A stretch of 60,016 nucleotides of DNA from Spirochaetota bacterium (GCA_029974015.1 JARKUF010000001.1:1-60016); one strand, 5' to 3'. Counted from the stretch's first letter, positions 42,573 through 51,804 are shown. Notes: generated from the sequence alone by a model not told the origin. Made by a program: numbers and translations.

Positions 42573-43088
42573 ATGGCAAAAATGGGAAAAGCAACGAAAA
42601 AATCATCGTACAATGTGGGCGACAGGGTGGTGTATCCCATGCACGGAGTGGGGATCATCGATGCAATTGAAAAGAAGGTGGTGCTTGGCAAGAAGAACGA
42701 GTTTTACATTATTAGTATCGTAAACAGCGGAATGAAAGTCATGATACCGGTGGATAACGCCGATTCCATCGGAATTCGGAGCATTATCGGCAAAAGAGAA
42801 ATAGCCAAAGTCATCGCGCTCCTGAAAAAAACCGGCGTGGAGACCGAGGACGATTGGAAGCTCCGGTATCAGAACAATATTGACAAGGTAAAGAGCGGCT
42901 CCATCTTTGAGGTGGCGGAAGTCGCCCGGGACCTGTACCGGCGGGGCCGGGAGAAGGAGCTGTCGATAATGGAGCGCAAGCTCTATGAAAGCGCCTACCA
43001 GCTTGTGATACACGAGATTGCCATGTCGAAGAACATCGACGTAGCGGAAGCGGGTAACATCGTTTCAGAAGTATTATCCGCAGGCTGA
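42573..43088 (+). CDS. CarD-family transcriptional regulator
   Basis: CarD-type proteins bind RNA polymerase beta and stabilise the open promoter complex. The 171-residue protein begins with the RNA-polymerase interaction domain ([36 protein letters not shown]) and ends with a helical DNA-binding region ([18 protein letters not shown]). The ATG at 42573 follows GGGAGACAGGA. A PIN/TRAM gene follows after a ~420-bp gap, an order found in many bacteria (carD, pin-tram). Normal length. Confidence 0.93.
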   Translation: MAKMGKATKKSSYNVGDRVVYPMHGVGIIDAIEKKVVLGKKNEFYIISIVNSGMKVMIPVDNADSIGIRSIIGKREIAKVIALLKKTGVETEDDWKLRYQNNIDKVKSGSIFEVAEVARDLYRRGREKELSIMERKLYESAYQLVIHEIAMSKNIDVAEAGNIVSEVLSAG

Positions 43089-43506
43089 AACTTCCGCATC
43101 GGCAGCTCTCGTTATATCCCCATTATTAAATGCCCTCATCTTACTCTTCCGCACCGGGACTTTATTGGGCCGTCGGGGGTTTTTCAATTTCCATTATCCT
43201 TGGGAACCTCTAATAATTTAGTTTACCCGTCCGCCTTAGGCGGGCGGGTAAACCTAAGTCCAGAGTATGCCGGTATTTACAATTCATGGGGACCTCAAAA
43301 ATTTATTTTTTTTGAGGTCCCCATGAATAATTAGAGTTTACCTCTATTAATTTGCTTGATTTTATCTTATAAATCGATAAAATTATCGTCTGTATTTCGC
43401 TCTTTTACATCAAAGTTGTCGCTGTACGGCGCGTGGCTTCCGGGGGGCCGGAGACTATCCCCGGCGGGCGGGTAAGGCCCGCTATCCGATTTTCAGGAGT
43501 AATTAT
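43089..43506. other. Intergenic region carD / PIN-TRAM
   Basis: The 418-bp gap has a hairpin element (43202-43322), then an AT-rich stem-loop (ATTTTATC/GATAAAAT, about 43360-43385) and, just before the start codon, two GC-rich hairpins (about 43436-43490: TCCGG/CCGGA and GCGGGC/GCCCGC). The last part could be a structured leader. No gene was found. Confidence 0.5.
43202..43322 (+). repeat. Dispersed hairpin element, copy 12
   Basis: GGGAACCTCTAATAATTTAG, stem GTTTACCCGTCCGCC/GGCGGGCGGGTAAAC, arm CCAGAGTATGCCGGTATTT and ending TTTGAGGTCCCC. Confidence 0.88.
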
Positions 43507-44511
43507 ATGATATTATTATTAAGGGCCGTTTTCATCGCCGTAAACGCCGTTTTTTCCCTTCTCTTTTTTCTTAAGATTTCACTTATGGCAGGCGTGATCG
43601 CCTGCGTTGCCTCTGTGGCAGTGTCCCTTGTCCTCATTATCGCTATTGAGTATGTGTCCCATAGCTTCTCCGCCAGGACCCTCGTGGCGGCGGTTCTGGG
43701 GCTCCTCGTGGGCCTCGGCCTGGGCCACATGTTCATGCTCCTCATCACGAGCATGCCTCTTGAGTTCATTTCCCGCAACACCCCCTTGATCGCTACGCTC
43801 TGCTATTACCTCACGGGTTTCGGGATGATGATGTTCCTCATCATCAAGGGGGAAGAGATCGCCCTGATCGATAAAATCGTGCCGAAACCTTCGGACGACG
43901 AACACGAGAAGGGAGTTGCCTACAAGATTCTCGACACCAGCGTCATTATAGACGGGCGTATTGCGGATATTTGCGACACGGGCTTTATCGAAGGTATCCT
44001 TGTCATTCCGAATTTCGTCCTCAACGAGCTTCAAATGATCGCCGACTCCGCCGACTCCATAAAGCGGAACAGAGGGCGCCGGGGGCTGGACATTCTAAAC
44101 AAGATGCAGAAGGACCACTCCATCGTGGTCAAAATTTCGGACATCGATTTCAAGGACGTGCCCGATGTGGACGCCAAGCTCGTGAAGCTCGCCAAAGTGA
44201 TGAAGGCGAAAGTGATCACCAACGATTTCAACCTTAACAAGGTTGCGGAGTTCCACGGTGTAAAGGTCCTGAATATCAACCAGCTTTCCAACTCCCTGAA
44301 GCCCATAGTGCTTCCCGGAGAGGATATGCGGGTCCTGCTCCTTAAGGAAGGAAAGGACGCCAACCAGGCCATCGGCTATCTCGATGACGGTACCATGGTG
44401 GTGGTTGAAAACGGCAGGAAACGGCTCAATAACGACGTTGACGTGACGGTGACCTCGGTGCTCCAGACCACGGCGGGGCGGATGATCTTCGCCAGGCTCA
44501 AAGAAGAGTAG
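43507..44511 (+). CDS. Membrane-anchored PIN/TRAM-domain protein (YacL-like)
   Basis: The 334-residue protein has about four N-terminal membrane helices (residues ~1-120), a PIN nuclease-like domain (~135-255) with [15 protein letters not shown] and [15 protein letters not shown] as the acidic site, and a C-terminal TRAM domain ([16 protein letters not shown]). This matches YacL and similar proteins found next to carD. Its target RNA is not known. Its TAG stop shares one base with the GTG of the next gene. Confidence 0.92.
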   Translation: MILLLRAVFIAVNAVFSLLFFLKISLMAGVIACVASVAVSLVLIIAIEYVSHSFSARTLVAAVLGLLVGLGLGHMFMLLITSMPLEFISRNTPLIATLCYYLTGFGMMMFLIIKGEEIALIDKIVPKPSDDEHEKGVAYKILDTSVIIDGRIADICDTGFIEGILVIPNFVLNELQMIADSADSIKRNRGRRGLDILNKMQKDHSIVVKISDIDFKDVPDVDAKLVKLAKVMKAKVITNDFNLNKVAEFHGVKVLNINQLSNSLKPIVLPGEDMRVLLLKEGKDANQAIGYLDDGTMVVVENGRKRLNNDVDVTVTSVLQTTAGRMIFARLKEE

Positions 44512-45110
44512 TGGTAAGGGGGGCCGCCATTTTTGGAAGCCCCCGAAACGGCGGGCATTCCACCCGTCTCCATGAGGCGTTTCTTGGGGAGCTCACCGGA
44601 GTGTCTTTCGACAGACTAAGGGTGTACGATCTGGACATCCGCCCCTGTACGGCCTGCGGCTTCTGCCGCGGGGAATTCGGCTGTATCCACGACGACGACA
44701 TGGCCCGGCTCTACGGGAGGATTGCGGAATCCGCCGTCGTGTCGGTGTCCATGCCGCTTTATTTTTCTTCTCCTCCATCTCCCCTGAAGGCCTTTATCGA
44801 CCGCTGCCAGGTTTTCTGGGAAGCGAGAGAACGCCAGGGTGTGCTGGCAGTAACGTCGAGGCGCGGTTTTTTTATCGCCGTTGGGGGGGGGCGCTATCGG
44901 GGCATGTTCGAGCCTTCGTTGGCCGTTGTGAGGCATTTTTTCAGGACCTTAGGTTGTGAGTTCGATGAAAGCGAATATATCCTAGTTGACGGCGTCGATG
45001 GGGAGAAGGACGCTCTTCCGAACGCGTATCTGGCGCGGGCGCGGGAAGCGGGCCGGCGCTGTGCACGATTACTCGCGAGGTTGACCAATGATACCATACC
45101 ACGGCCATGA
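44511..45110 (+). CDS. Flavodoxin-like NADPH-dependent FMN reductase family protein
   Basis: The 199-residue protein has FMN-binding GSPRNGGHS near the N-terminus, CTACGFCRGEFGC with three Cys of possible iron-sulfur or disulfide use, and MPLYFSSPPSPLKAFIDR, characteristic of the iron-sulfur flavoprotein/WrbA-like group. The GTG at 44511 overlaps the preceding stop by one base. It overlaps the following gene by 23 bp, so the three genes form an operon. The substrate is unknown. Confidence 0.87.
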   Translation: MVRGAAIFGSPRNGGHSTRLHEAFLGELTGVSFDRLRVYDLDIRPCTACGFCRGEFGCIHDDDMARLYGRIAESAVVSVSMPLYFSSPPSPLKAFIDRCQVFWEARERQGVLAVTSRRGFFIAVGGGRYRGMFEPSLAVVRHFFRTLGCEFDESEYILVDGVDGEKDALPNAYLARAREAGRRCARLLARLTNDTIPRP

Positions 45111-46467
45111 TATCCTGATCAAGAACGCGTTTCTCCAGGGGCAGGGGCATGTTTTTGATCACTGGAACACCCTTTCCGAAGAGGAGAGAAGGGACCTTCT
45201 GGAGGACCTTTCCACAGTGGATTTCGAACTTCTGAACCGGCTTTACCGCACTGCGAAGGGCCCCGGCGTTTATCACGGGGATTTCGGGCCTGCGCCGTTC
45301 ATCGCCCTGCCGTGTCACGGAGGCGATGCGGCGGAGTTTGAGGAGGCCCGCAAGGCGGGTGAGGCGCATATCCGGGAGGGCCGAGTGGCCGCTTTCGTGG
45401 TGGCCGGGGGGCAGGGGACCAGGCTCGGATACGACGGCCCCAAAGGGGCCTATGGCCTGGGCCCCGTTTCAGGGAAATCGTTATTCCAGATTCACGCTGA
45501 AAAGATAGTGAAGTATTCTAAAAAATATGGCGTGCGGATTCCCCTCCTTATCATGACGTCCCCGGACAACCATGATGCAACGGTGAAATTTTTCCAAGGA
45601 CGCGGTAATTTCGGCCTCGATGACCGCAATCTTCTGGTTTTTCCCCAGAGCATGATACCCTCCCTGGACGGCGATGGGAAACTTATCTTAGAGAACAGGA
45701 CCAGGCTTTTTAAAAATCCCGACGGGCACGGGGGGAGCCTCAAGGCCCTTCGTACCTCGGGGGTCCTTGAGGAGCTTGAGGAGAGGGGCATCGAGACGAT
45801 TTCGTACTTCCAGGTGGACAACCCGCTGGTAAAAATAATTGACCCGGTTTTCATAGGCTTCCATGTCCTCCGGGACGCCGATGTTTCGAACAAGGGCCTC
45901 GAGAAAACCGGCCCCGGCGAGAAAATGGGTGTTTTCGTCCTTTTCGATAATGGACGCATGGGTGTGGTGGAGTACTCGGACCTTCCTGAAGGGAAGGCTG
46001 CCGAAACCGGCCCGGAGGGGAAGCTTCGTTTTCTTATGGGGAGCCCGGCAATACATCTTTTTCGGCGTTCCTTCGTGGAGGAGATCACTTCGGGGCCGTC
46101 CCGGGGTCTTCCCTTCCATGTGGCCCGGAAGAAAATCAAGGCCTGGAGAGGCGGCGAAGCCGGTGAGATAGAAGGGCTGAAGTTTGAGATGTTCGTTTTC
46201 GACGCCCTTCCCCTTACGGCGAAGTCGATAATCCTCGAAATGGTCCGGGAGGACGAATTCGCACCGGTGAAAAACCCCGATGGGGTGGATTCAGTGGAAT
46301 CGGCCCGCCGTATGATGAGCGAACTGGCCCTGAAGTGGCTACGGGAGCGGGACATCCCCGTTCCGCCTTCGGTGAAGCTGCTGGAAATATCGCCCCTCCT
46401 TGCCGTGGGTCCGGAGGACCTCGGGGAGGTGTGCGTGCCGAACTGCGAAAAGGCATACCTGGAATAA
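45088..46467 (+). CDS. UDPGP-type uridylyltransferase (UDP-N-acetylhexosamine pyrophosphorylase-like)
   Basis: The 459-residue enzyme has VVAGGQGTRLGYDGPKG for nucleotide binding, LIMTSPDNHDAT and YFQVDNPLVKIIDP, the signature of UAP1/Agx-type pyrophosphorylases that make UDP-GlcNAc or UDP-GalNAc from the sugar-1-phosphate and UTP. This eukaryote-like form occurs in some spirochaetes and replaces GlmU-type uridylyltransferase. It starts inside the flavoprotein gene. An exported protein gene follows 7 bp later. Confidence 0.91.
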   Translation: MIPYHGHDILIKNAFLQGQGHVFDHWNTLSEEERRDLLEDLSTVDFELLNRLYRTAKGPGVYHGDFGPAPFIALPCHGGDAAEFEEARKAGEAHIREGRVAAFVVAGGQGTRLGYDGPKGAYGLGPVSGKSLFQIHAEKIVKYSKKYGVRIPLLIMTSPDNHDATVKFFQGRGNFGLDDRNLLVFPQSMIPSLDGDGKLILENRTRLFKNPDGHGGSLKALRTSGVLEELEERGIETISYFQVDNPLVKIIDPVFIGFHVLRDADVSNKGLEKTGPGEKMGVFVLFDNGRMGVVEYSDLPEGKAAETGPEGKLRFLMGSPAIHLFRRSFVEEITSGPSRGLPFHVARKKIKAWRGGEAGEIEGLKFEMFVFDALPLTAKSIILEMVREDEFAPVKNPDGVDSVESARRMMSELALKWLRERDIPVPPSVKLLEISPLLAVGPEDLGEVCVPNCEKAYLE

Positions 46468-46473
46468 GCGGCC

Positions 46474-46977
46474 ATGGGAATTAAGGGACGTACACTGGTA
46501 ATATGGATAGCCCTGGGGCTGGCGCTTTTCGCCGGGGGCCTCGACGCCCAGGAGGAGAGGGGACGGGGAAAACTCCTCGTCCTCGGATTCGCGTCGCAGT
46601 ATATCAACGAAACTCAGGACATGCTATTGCGGGAGATGGTGATGCGCGATTTTATCCGGCTGGGCTATTCAGTGGTGCCCGTCATGGAAATCGAGGAGCG
46701 CATTCAAGAGAAGTCCATCGACGTCCGCGACACGGGCCGCGCCCGCCTGAAGAACCTCTGCGTCGAATTTTCAGCGGAGTACGCAATCGCCGGACAAATC
46801 GAGGCGCGGCGCCAACGCCTTTTCGTATCTCTCTCGCTCTATCAGAAAGCCCGGGACCAATTTTACAGTTTTATCATCCCCATGGGCCGCAAATCGGAAT
46901 TTCAGCGTTACGCGCCGAGTCTGGCCCGGGGGATAGTAGGGAAAGCGGACGTCCTCATCCAGGGCAATCTGAAATGA
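46474..46977 (+). CDS. Exported protein of unknown function
   Basis: A 167-residue precursor with a signal peptide (VIWIALGLALFAGGLDA) and a body with alternating strands and helices (LLVLGFASQYINETQDML, RDFIRLGYSVVPVMEIEE, SAEYAIAGQIEARRQRLFV) that resembles the periplasmic domain of CsgG/TolB-N-type proteins; this is weak. It follows the pyrophosphorylase gene closely and probably belongs to its operon. Confidence 0.7.
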   Translation: MGIKGRTLVIWIALGLALFAGGLDAQEERGRGKLLVLGFASQYINETQDMLLREMVMRDFIRLGYSVVPVMEIEERIQEKSIDVRDTGRARLKNLCVEFSAEYAIAGQIEARRQRLFVSLSLYQKARDQFYSFIIPMGRKSEFQRYAPSLARGIVGKADVLIQGNLK

Positions 46978-47142
46978 AAACTTTTTTTTATTCGGTGAGG
47001 GGCTTTCTGACGGATACAACATGCTCATGAGGTATGAACGGCAGTTGCAACCGGCTGGGTGAAAAAAATTATATGTAACGCGCTTCCCCCTCTTAACCGA
47101 TAATAAAATGAGACAAAATGCCTGATATCGGTGTTTTTTGAG

Positions 47143-48120
47143 ATGAGTATGCGCATGGTAAAAACCATCCCGGTCGCTTTCATGGGTGCAATTGTGCTGT
47201 TTTTGGGTTCCTGGCGTTTTGCCTCGACCCAGGAGATAGACGACCGCCCGGCCTTTCGGGTCCATCTCCGTATGGACCGGTATTCCTTCGACGATGACGG
47301 AGCCGTGAAGCTTAATGTGTGCGTGACCAACAACAAGTTCCGACAGGAACATTTCAAAATATTTGATATGGACTACATCACCTTCCAGCCAGTGGTGTAC
47401 ACAAGCAGCGGCAGAGAGGCGGATATCCTGGTGCCCCATCGCCTTAAAAAAGAAAAAAATGGGGATATTTTAAAAAAACTGGCCCCCCGGGTGATGGCCC
47501 TTTCACGCAATGAAACCATGGTCCATACGATCGACTTGAGGAAGATATACAATCTCCAGGAACCGGGTGAATACCGGGTCCGAGCGTACTTTATCCCCGA
47601 CCCGGGAAATCCCTTCGCGGTCCCCAGCGAAAACATCCTCAGGTTCAAGATCGCCCGTCCCGATGTGTTTGCCTCGGGGTCTCTTTATGGGCCCGTCCGT
47701 GAACGGGCCGGCGATCCTTCCAAATTTTCCATATCTCCCAGGGAGGTGGTCCTTCTTTTCCTCACCGCTGAGAAGGAAAAGAGCTGGCAGAATTACCTGA
47801 AGTACGTGAAGCTTGACAGCTACATCAACTCCTTTCCGGATTTCGGCCGGATATACAATGTATCCGACGACGTGGAAAAGTTGAAAATAGAGGACGAATT
47901 TATTACATTTCTAAAGAGCCGAAGGCATGATTATATTATTGATTTCAGGGTCGGCGGGGAATTCTTTGTGGAAGGGAAAAGGGTCGCCTACGTTGATTCA
48001 CGGGTGAAAAGACACGGGTCTCCATACCGGATGGATTATGACTATCGCTACACTCTTGAAAAATTCGACAGCCTCTGGCTCATCACAGGCATTGAGGCCT
48101 CGGTTAAAAAGGGTAACTGA
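47143..48120 (+). CDS. Exported protein of unknown function upstream of fliM
   Basis: A 325-residue precursor with an N-terminal signal (TIPVAFMGAIVLFLGSWRFA). The mature part begins with an Ig-like beta-rich segment (~40-170: LNVCVTNNKFRQEHFKIF, GEYRVRAYFIPDPGNPFA) and has a second domain (~185-325) ending in DYRYTLEKFDSLWLITGI, possibly NTF2/SnoaL-like. No family is assigned. Several in-frame ATGs (47143, 47149, 47155) are possible. fliM begins three bases after its stop, so they are co-transcribed. Confidence 0.75.
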   Translation: MSMRMVKTIPVAFMGAIVLFLGSWRFASTQEIDDRPAFRVHLRMDRYSFDDDGAVKLNVCVTNNKFRQEHFKIFDMDYITFQPVVYTSSGREADILVPHRLKKEKNGDILKKLAPRVMALSRNETMVHTIDLRKIYNLQEPGEYRVRAYFIPDPGNPFAVPSENILRFKIARPDVFASGSLYGPVRERAGDPSKFSISPREVVLLFLTAEKEKSWQNYLKYVKLDSYINSFPDFGRIYNVSDDVEKLKIEDEFITFLKSRRHDYIIDFRVGGEFFVEGKRVAYVDSRVKRHGSPYRMDYDYRYTLEKFDSLWLITGIEASVKKGN

Positions 48121-48122
48121 GC

Positions 48123-49148
48123 ATGACGGAAATACTTTCCCAGGACGAGATAGACGCGCTATTGACCGCAATTTCCACCGGCGAGGTGGATACCACGGAC
48201 TATGCGGCTACGAAGGAACAGCGGAAGGTCAAGATTTACGACTTCCGCCGCCCCGACAAGTTTTCCAAGGACCAGATCCGCACACTCCAGATGATGCACG
48301 AGACTTTTGCGCGTCTAACCACCACGGCCCTTTCCGCCCAGTTGCGCGCACTGGTGAGCGTACACGTTGCGTCAGTAGACCAGCTTACCTACGAGGAATT
48401 TATCCGGTCTATTCCGAACCCCACCACTCTGGCGGTCATCAATATGGACCCCTTGAAGGGGTCCGCAGTCCTTGAAATTGACCCCTCGATCACCTTCACC
48501 ATTATTGACAAGCTCTTCGGAGGCCGCGGCGAACAGACGAAGATCAGCCGGGAGCTCACGGACATTGAGCAGTCCGTCATGGAGGGGATCATAGTACGGA
48601 TATTGGGAAACTTGCGGGAGGCCTGGTCGAACGTCATCGATCTGCGGCCCCGTCTGGGCAACATTGAGACCAATCCCCAGTTCGCCCAGATCGTGCCGCC
48701 CAACGACATGGTGGTTCTCATCACACTGGAAACGAAAATCGGCGAGGTGGAGGGAATGACCAACCTCTGTATTCCCTACATCACCATAGAGCCGGTGATC
48801 TCGAAGCTCTCGGCGCAGTACTGGTATTCCAGCATCCGCAAGGGGGCCACGGACGAGAACATGAACATCATCCAGAGCCGTCTGGAAACGGTGAAACTGC
48901 CGGTGGTGGCGGAGATAGGCGAAGTGGAAATCAGCATGCTCGACATTCTCCACATGAACGCCGGCGACGTGGTGAAGCTCCCCAACACCAAGCTAAGCTC
49001 CGACATGGTCCTGAAGATCGCAGGACGAAAGAAGTTCAAGTGCCGCCCGGGCCTCGTGGGAAGCCGCATAGCGGTCCAGATAGGCGAGGACATCGAGGAC
49101 ATACCCGACGAACTTCTCATCAGTAAACGGAGCAAGGAAGATATTTAA
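48123..49148 (+). CDS. fliM: Flagellar motor switch protein FliM
   Basis: FliM forms the C-ring with FliG and FliN and binds phosphorylated CheY. The 341-residue protein begins with the CheY-binding LSQDEIDALL, followed by the CheC-like middle domain (~50-235) and the SpoA/FliN-like C-terminal domain (VVAEIGEVEISMLDIL, GDVVKLPNT, RPGLVGSRIAVQIGED). Length and domains are normal. No other flagellar gene is in the window, so fliM is separated from the usual operon. The preceding exported protein is its only close neighbour on the strand. Confidence 0.97.
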   Translation: MTEILSQDEIDALLTAISTGEVDTTDYAATKEQRKVKIYDFRRPDKFSKDQIRTLQMMHETFARLTTTALSAQLRALVSVHVASVDQLTYEEFIRSIPNPTTLAVINMDPLKGSAVLEIDPSITFTIIDKLFGGRGEQTKISRELTDIEQSVMEGIIVRILGNLREAWSNVIDLRPRLGNIETNPQFAQIVPPNDMVVLITLETKIGEVEGMTNLCIPYITIEPVISKLSAQYWYSSIRKGATDENMNIIQSRLETVKLPVVAEIGEVEISMLDILHMNAGDVVKLPNTKLSSDMVLKIAGRKKFKCRPGLVGSRIAVQIGEDIEDIPDELLISKRSKEDI

Positions 49149-49208
49149 CGGACAAACTGGCGGAATGTGTCGATTTGACGTGCGGAGGCGGTTGCGTCTC
49201 TGTGCGTA

Positions 49209-50294
49209 TTAATGCGAAATTTTGTTCAGATACGGTACCGGGTCCACGAACTCCGTGCCTATGCGGACCTGGTAGAAACACATGTGGCGTGTGGCTTTCC
49301 CGGTTTTACCAACATACCCGATGACTTCCCCTTTCGATACCTTGTCCCCCACCTCGACAGTAACTCGCTGGCAGTGGGAGTAGTGTGTCATGAAGCCATA
49401 TTTATGGTTGACCGATACCGTGAGTCCCAGGACCGGGTCCCAGCGGATGTCGTTCACCTTGCCGGGTGCCGTGGAACGTATTTCCGCTCCCGGAAAAGCA
49501 GCGATGTCGATGCCGTGGTGGAATTCCGATTTAAAGGTGAGTGGGGAGGTGCGTTCGCCGAAACGGGAGATGACATACCCTTCAACCGGCCATGAGGAGG
49601 GGGTGTTTCCCAGGATTTTTTTACGGGTTTCGAGGAACACCTTGATCTTGCGAAGTACTTCCTTGCTGATCTTCAGCTCCCGCTCAATTTCATCTATATT
49701 GAGAATTTCCATGGGTGGTGCGTTGGGATCAGCCTCATATCCAGCTGAGTTCGGATTGATAATCCCGCCCTTGGCCCAGAGGGAATCGACATTGTTTTCC
49801 GGGGTAAGGGAATAGAGATAGGTGATCTCGGGCTTGAAACGCTGGAAAATGTCGTACAAGCGGTTGATCTCTTCCTTGTATTTCTGTATTTGGACGCGGG
49901 AATTGGAACGATACATCTTGAGCTTGGATACTTCTTTGATGGTCGAGGTGTGCCTCACGATTGCGATGGAAGTTACCGTAACTGTGGTAACGAAAGCGAT
50001 GAGCATAAACGCAATGCTGAATTTGGTCACATGGAAGTTGACGATTTTTTTCTCGGAGTGGGGGATGAACATGATGGTGACGCGCTCGCGTCCCTTCTTT
50101 TTAAAGGATGCCCACCGCTCATCTAGACGCTTCTTCTGTTCATCGAAATTCCTGTGGAGGAAATCGACGATCTTGGCCTGAAGGTCGTTTAGGTTCGATT
50201 CTTTAAAAGGATTAAGGCCCATACCATCCCGTGTCATCGATTTTTGGAGCCGACTGCCGTATCCTCTGCGCCTTGGTCCCAAGGGAGACAACAT
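49209..50294 (-). CDS. M23-family peptidoglycan endopeptidase-like protein with an altered zinc site
   Basis: The 361-residue protein has one membrane helix near residue 100 (FSIAFMLIAFVTTVTVTSIA), a coiled-coil stalk (~115-165) and a C-terminal M23/LytM domain (~235-355: FHHGIDIAA, YGFMTHYSHC, GYVGKTGKATRHMCFYQV). The usual HxH near the end reads HMC, so the second His, a zinc ligand in LytM, is Cys. It may use Cys as ligand or be a non-catalytic activator. The ATG at 50294 follows GGGGAGAG; an internal ATG at 50222 is possible. Confidence 0.9.
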   Translation of the reverse strand: MLSPLGPRRRGYGSRLQKSMTRDGMGLNPFKESNLNDLQAKIVDFLHRNFDEQKKRLDERWASFKKKGRERVTIMFIPHSEKKIVNFHVTKFSIAFMLIAFVTTVTVTSIAIVRHTSTIKEVSKLKMYRSNSRVQIQKYKEEINRLYDIFQRFKPEITYLYSLTPENNVDSLWAKGGIINPNSAGYEADPNAPPMEILNIDEIERELKISKEVLRKIKVFLETRKKILGNTPSSWPVEGYVISRFGERTSPLTFKSEFHHGIDIAAFPGAEIRSTAPGKVNDIRWDPVLGLTVSVNHKYGFMTHYSHCQRVTVEVGDKVSKGEVIGYVGKTGKATRHMCFYQVRIGTEFVDPVPYLNKISH

Positions 50295-50518
50295 TTATTA
50301 AGCTCTCCCCATGTGCTTTGTGCGAGGGCTGAACCTCAGTCAAGCAACAAAAAATTTGGAGTATGTAAAGACATTAGTTGCATTATGGTGATTAAAATAG
50401 TACAATATCAAAGTAGTGAGTGTTTATTTTGTTTCATATTATTACTTCGGCATATCGGAGGCAAGTATATTATTATTTTCAGGGCCAAATTGGCAACAAA
50501 TTAATTTTTTTTCTATTT

Positions 50519-50605
50519 ATGGCAGTCTTCAACAATTAGGTTATCCTGCCTGCTTTCGTCGGGCGGGATAACCTATCCCGCAGAGTTTGGCCAATCTGTT
50601 ACTAC
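50519..50605 (+). repeat. Dispersed hairpin element, copy 13 (diverged)
   Basis: Left end of the second type (GGCAGTCTTCAACAATTAGG), stem GGTTATCCTGCCTGC.../GGGCGGGATAACC with mismatches and part of the arm (GCAGAGTTTGGCCAATCTG). Confidence 0.7.
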
Positions 50606-50681
50606 TCTTTCATTTACGGTTCGGATTCCCGTCGTCTTTTCGGGGCCTACTCTGAAAGAAATAGTTGACATGTGAGTTTGT

Positions 50682-50696
50682 GTTGTAAGACATAAC
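50682..50696. promoter_or_regulatory. Candidate LysR-type operator
   Basis: GTTGT-AAGAC-ATAAC is an imperfect dyad with the T-N11-A pattern of LysR-type sites, 44 bp upstream of the regulator's start codon. The fit is moderate. Confidence 0.35.
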
Positions 50697-50739
50697 ATGT
50701 ACGCCTCCATCCCGCCAAGAGGGCGAATTCGGAATTTCC

Positions 50740-51681
50740 ATGGGAAAAAACAGTACTTTCGATTTAAAACATATTGAATCGTTCCTTGTCGCCGTCGAGG
50801 AGAAGAGTTTTACCAGGGCTTCCCGCACCCTCGGGTTGGGGCAGGCCACTATCAGCAATCACATACACCAGCTTGAAAAATACTTAGGGGTCAATATAAT
50901 CAGCAGGTCGAGCAGAGCTTTTAGTCTTACATCGGAAGGTGAAATTTTCAAAAATTTTTGCGACACCCTTGTGAAGGACCTCCAGAAGCTTGAAGCCGAT
51001 CTTGGCAGTGAGCGGCGCCCCGGCTTGGTGACCATAGCGTCGAGCACCATCCCTTCGACGTACTTGCTTCCGGCGGTGCTCCCCGGGGTTTTCCGTAGAT
51101 GTCCCGGCGTGCTTTTTCGGTTTGAGGTTTTCGACAGCAGGGAGGCCGTGGAACGGGTGAAGGACAGGCAGGCGGACGCCGCGGTAACGGGAAAGCTCCT
51201 GAAGCATCCTTCCCTGGCCTACAATGAAATCTGCGAGGATGAAATAGTCCTGGCGGCGCCGCCCGGCATGTTCTCCCGTAGCATCGGTATCGTCGATCTG
51301 AAGACGGCCCCTTTGGTGTTGAGGGAAAAGGGGTCGGGGACCCGTTATTTTTACGAAGAATTTCTAAACAGAAACGGCATACGTATTTCGGAACTCAACG
51401 CGGTCCTCGAGTGCTCTACATCGGAGTCGGTGAGGGAAGCGGTGCTGTCGGGCGTCGGGGCCGCCTTTATCTCAAAATTCGCCGTGATTAGGGAACTTGA
51501 GGCAGGGGCCCTTGAAGAAGTGTCGCTTTGGAAAACGGCCATAAAAAGAAAATTCTATATGGCGACTTTGAAAGGGAAAATCATGGGAAAACCCTTGAAG
51601 ACGCTTCTTGAAGAATTAAAAACGGCCGTTTCCGAACGCCAAAGGCGGACGGGAAAGCTTAAGGGCAGTCACAAAAAATAG
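50740..51681 (+). CDS. LysR-family transcriptional regulator
   Basis: The 313-residue protein has an N-terminal winged helix (LKHIESFLVAVEEKSFTRAS, LGLGQATISNHIHQLEKYLG) and a substrate-binding domain (~90-295) with a periplasmic-binding-protein fold of the CysB/CbbR type. The last residues (KLKGSHKK and the stop) are encoded by the start of a dispersed hairpin element, so the original C-terminus may have been different. It lies upstream of, and in the same direction as, the ADP-forming acyl-CoA synthetase genes, which it may control. Confidence 0.92.
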   Translation: MGKNSTFDLKHIESFLVAVEEKSFTRASRTLGLGQATISNHIHQLEKYLGVNIISRSSRAFSLTSEGEIFKNFCDTLVKDLQKLEADLGSERRPGLVTIASSTIPSTYLLPAVLPGVFRRCPGVLFRFEVFDSREAVERVKDRQADAAVTGKLLKHPSLAYNEICEDEIVLAAPPGMFSRSIGIVDLKTAPLVLREKGSGTRYFYEEFLNRNGIRISELNAVLECSTSESVREAVLSGVGAAFISKFAVIRELEAGALEEVSLWKTAIKRKFYMATLKGKIMGKPLKTLLEELKTAVSERQRRTGKLKGSHKK

Positions 51682-51784
51682 GTTTTCCCGCCCGCCGAAG
51701 GCCGACGGGAAAACCCAAGCTCTGAATTTTTCAGTAGTTACAATTTTTAGGGACCTTAAAAATTAATTTTAAGGGCTCCCTTAA
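51659..51784 (+). repeat. Dispersed hairpin element, copy 14
   Basis: It is bounded by TTAAGGGCAGTCAC and GGGCTCCCTTAA, with stem GGTTTTCCCGCCCGCC/GGCCGACGGGAAAACC, arm CTGAATTTTTCAGTAGTTAC and second AT-rich hairpin. It supplies the last codons and stop of the LysR gene. Confidence 0.88.
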
Positions 51785-51804
51785 CATTATCGAGGTTGCC
51801 TATA

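Larger units (their letters stand above)
50295..50739. other. Divergent intergenic region M23 / LysR regulator
   Basis: The 445-bp gap is AT-rich. It holds a shortened hairpin element (50519-50605), a TTGACA at 50665-50670 without a good -10 box, and a T-N11-A dyad at 50682-50696. Nothing coding is seen. Confidence 0.5.

Noticed and set aside
43436..43490. A c-di-GMP riboswitch before the PIN/TRAM gene
   Set aside because: The two GC hairpins do not contain the conserved junction or tetraloop-receptor bases of the GEMM families.
45492..46607. Minus-strand frame of 371 codons over the pyrophosphorylase gene
   Set aside because: It is rich in Ser/Arg/Pro, has no motif and covers a certain gene on the other strand.
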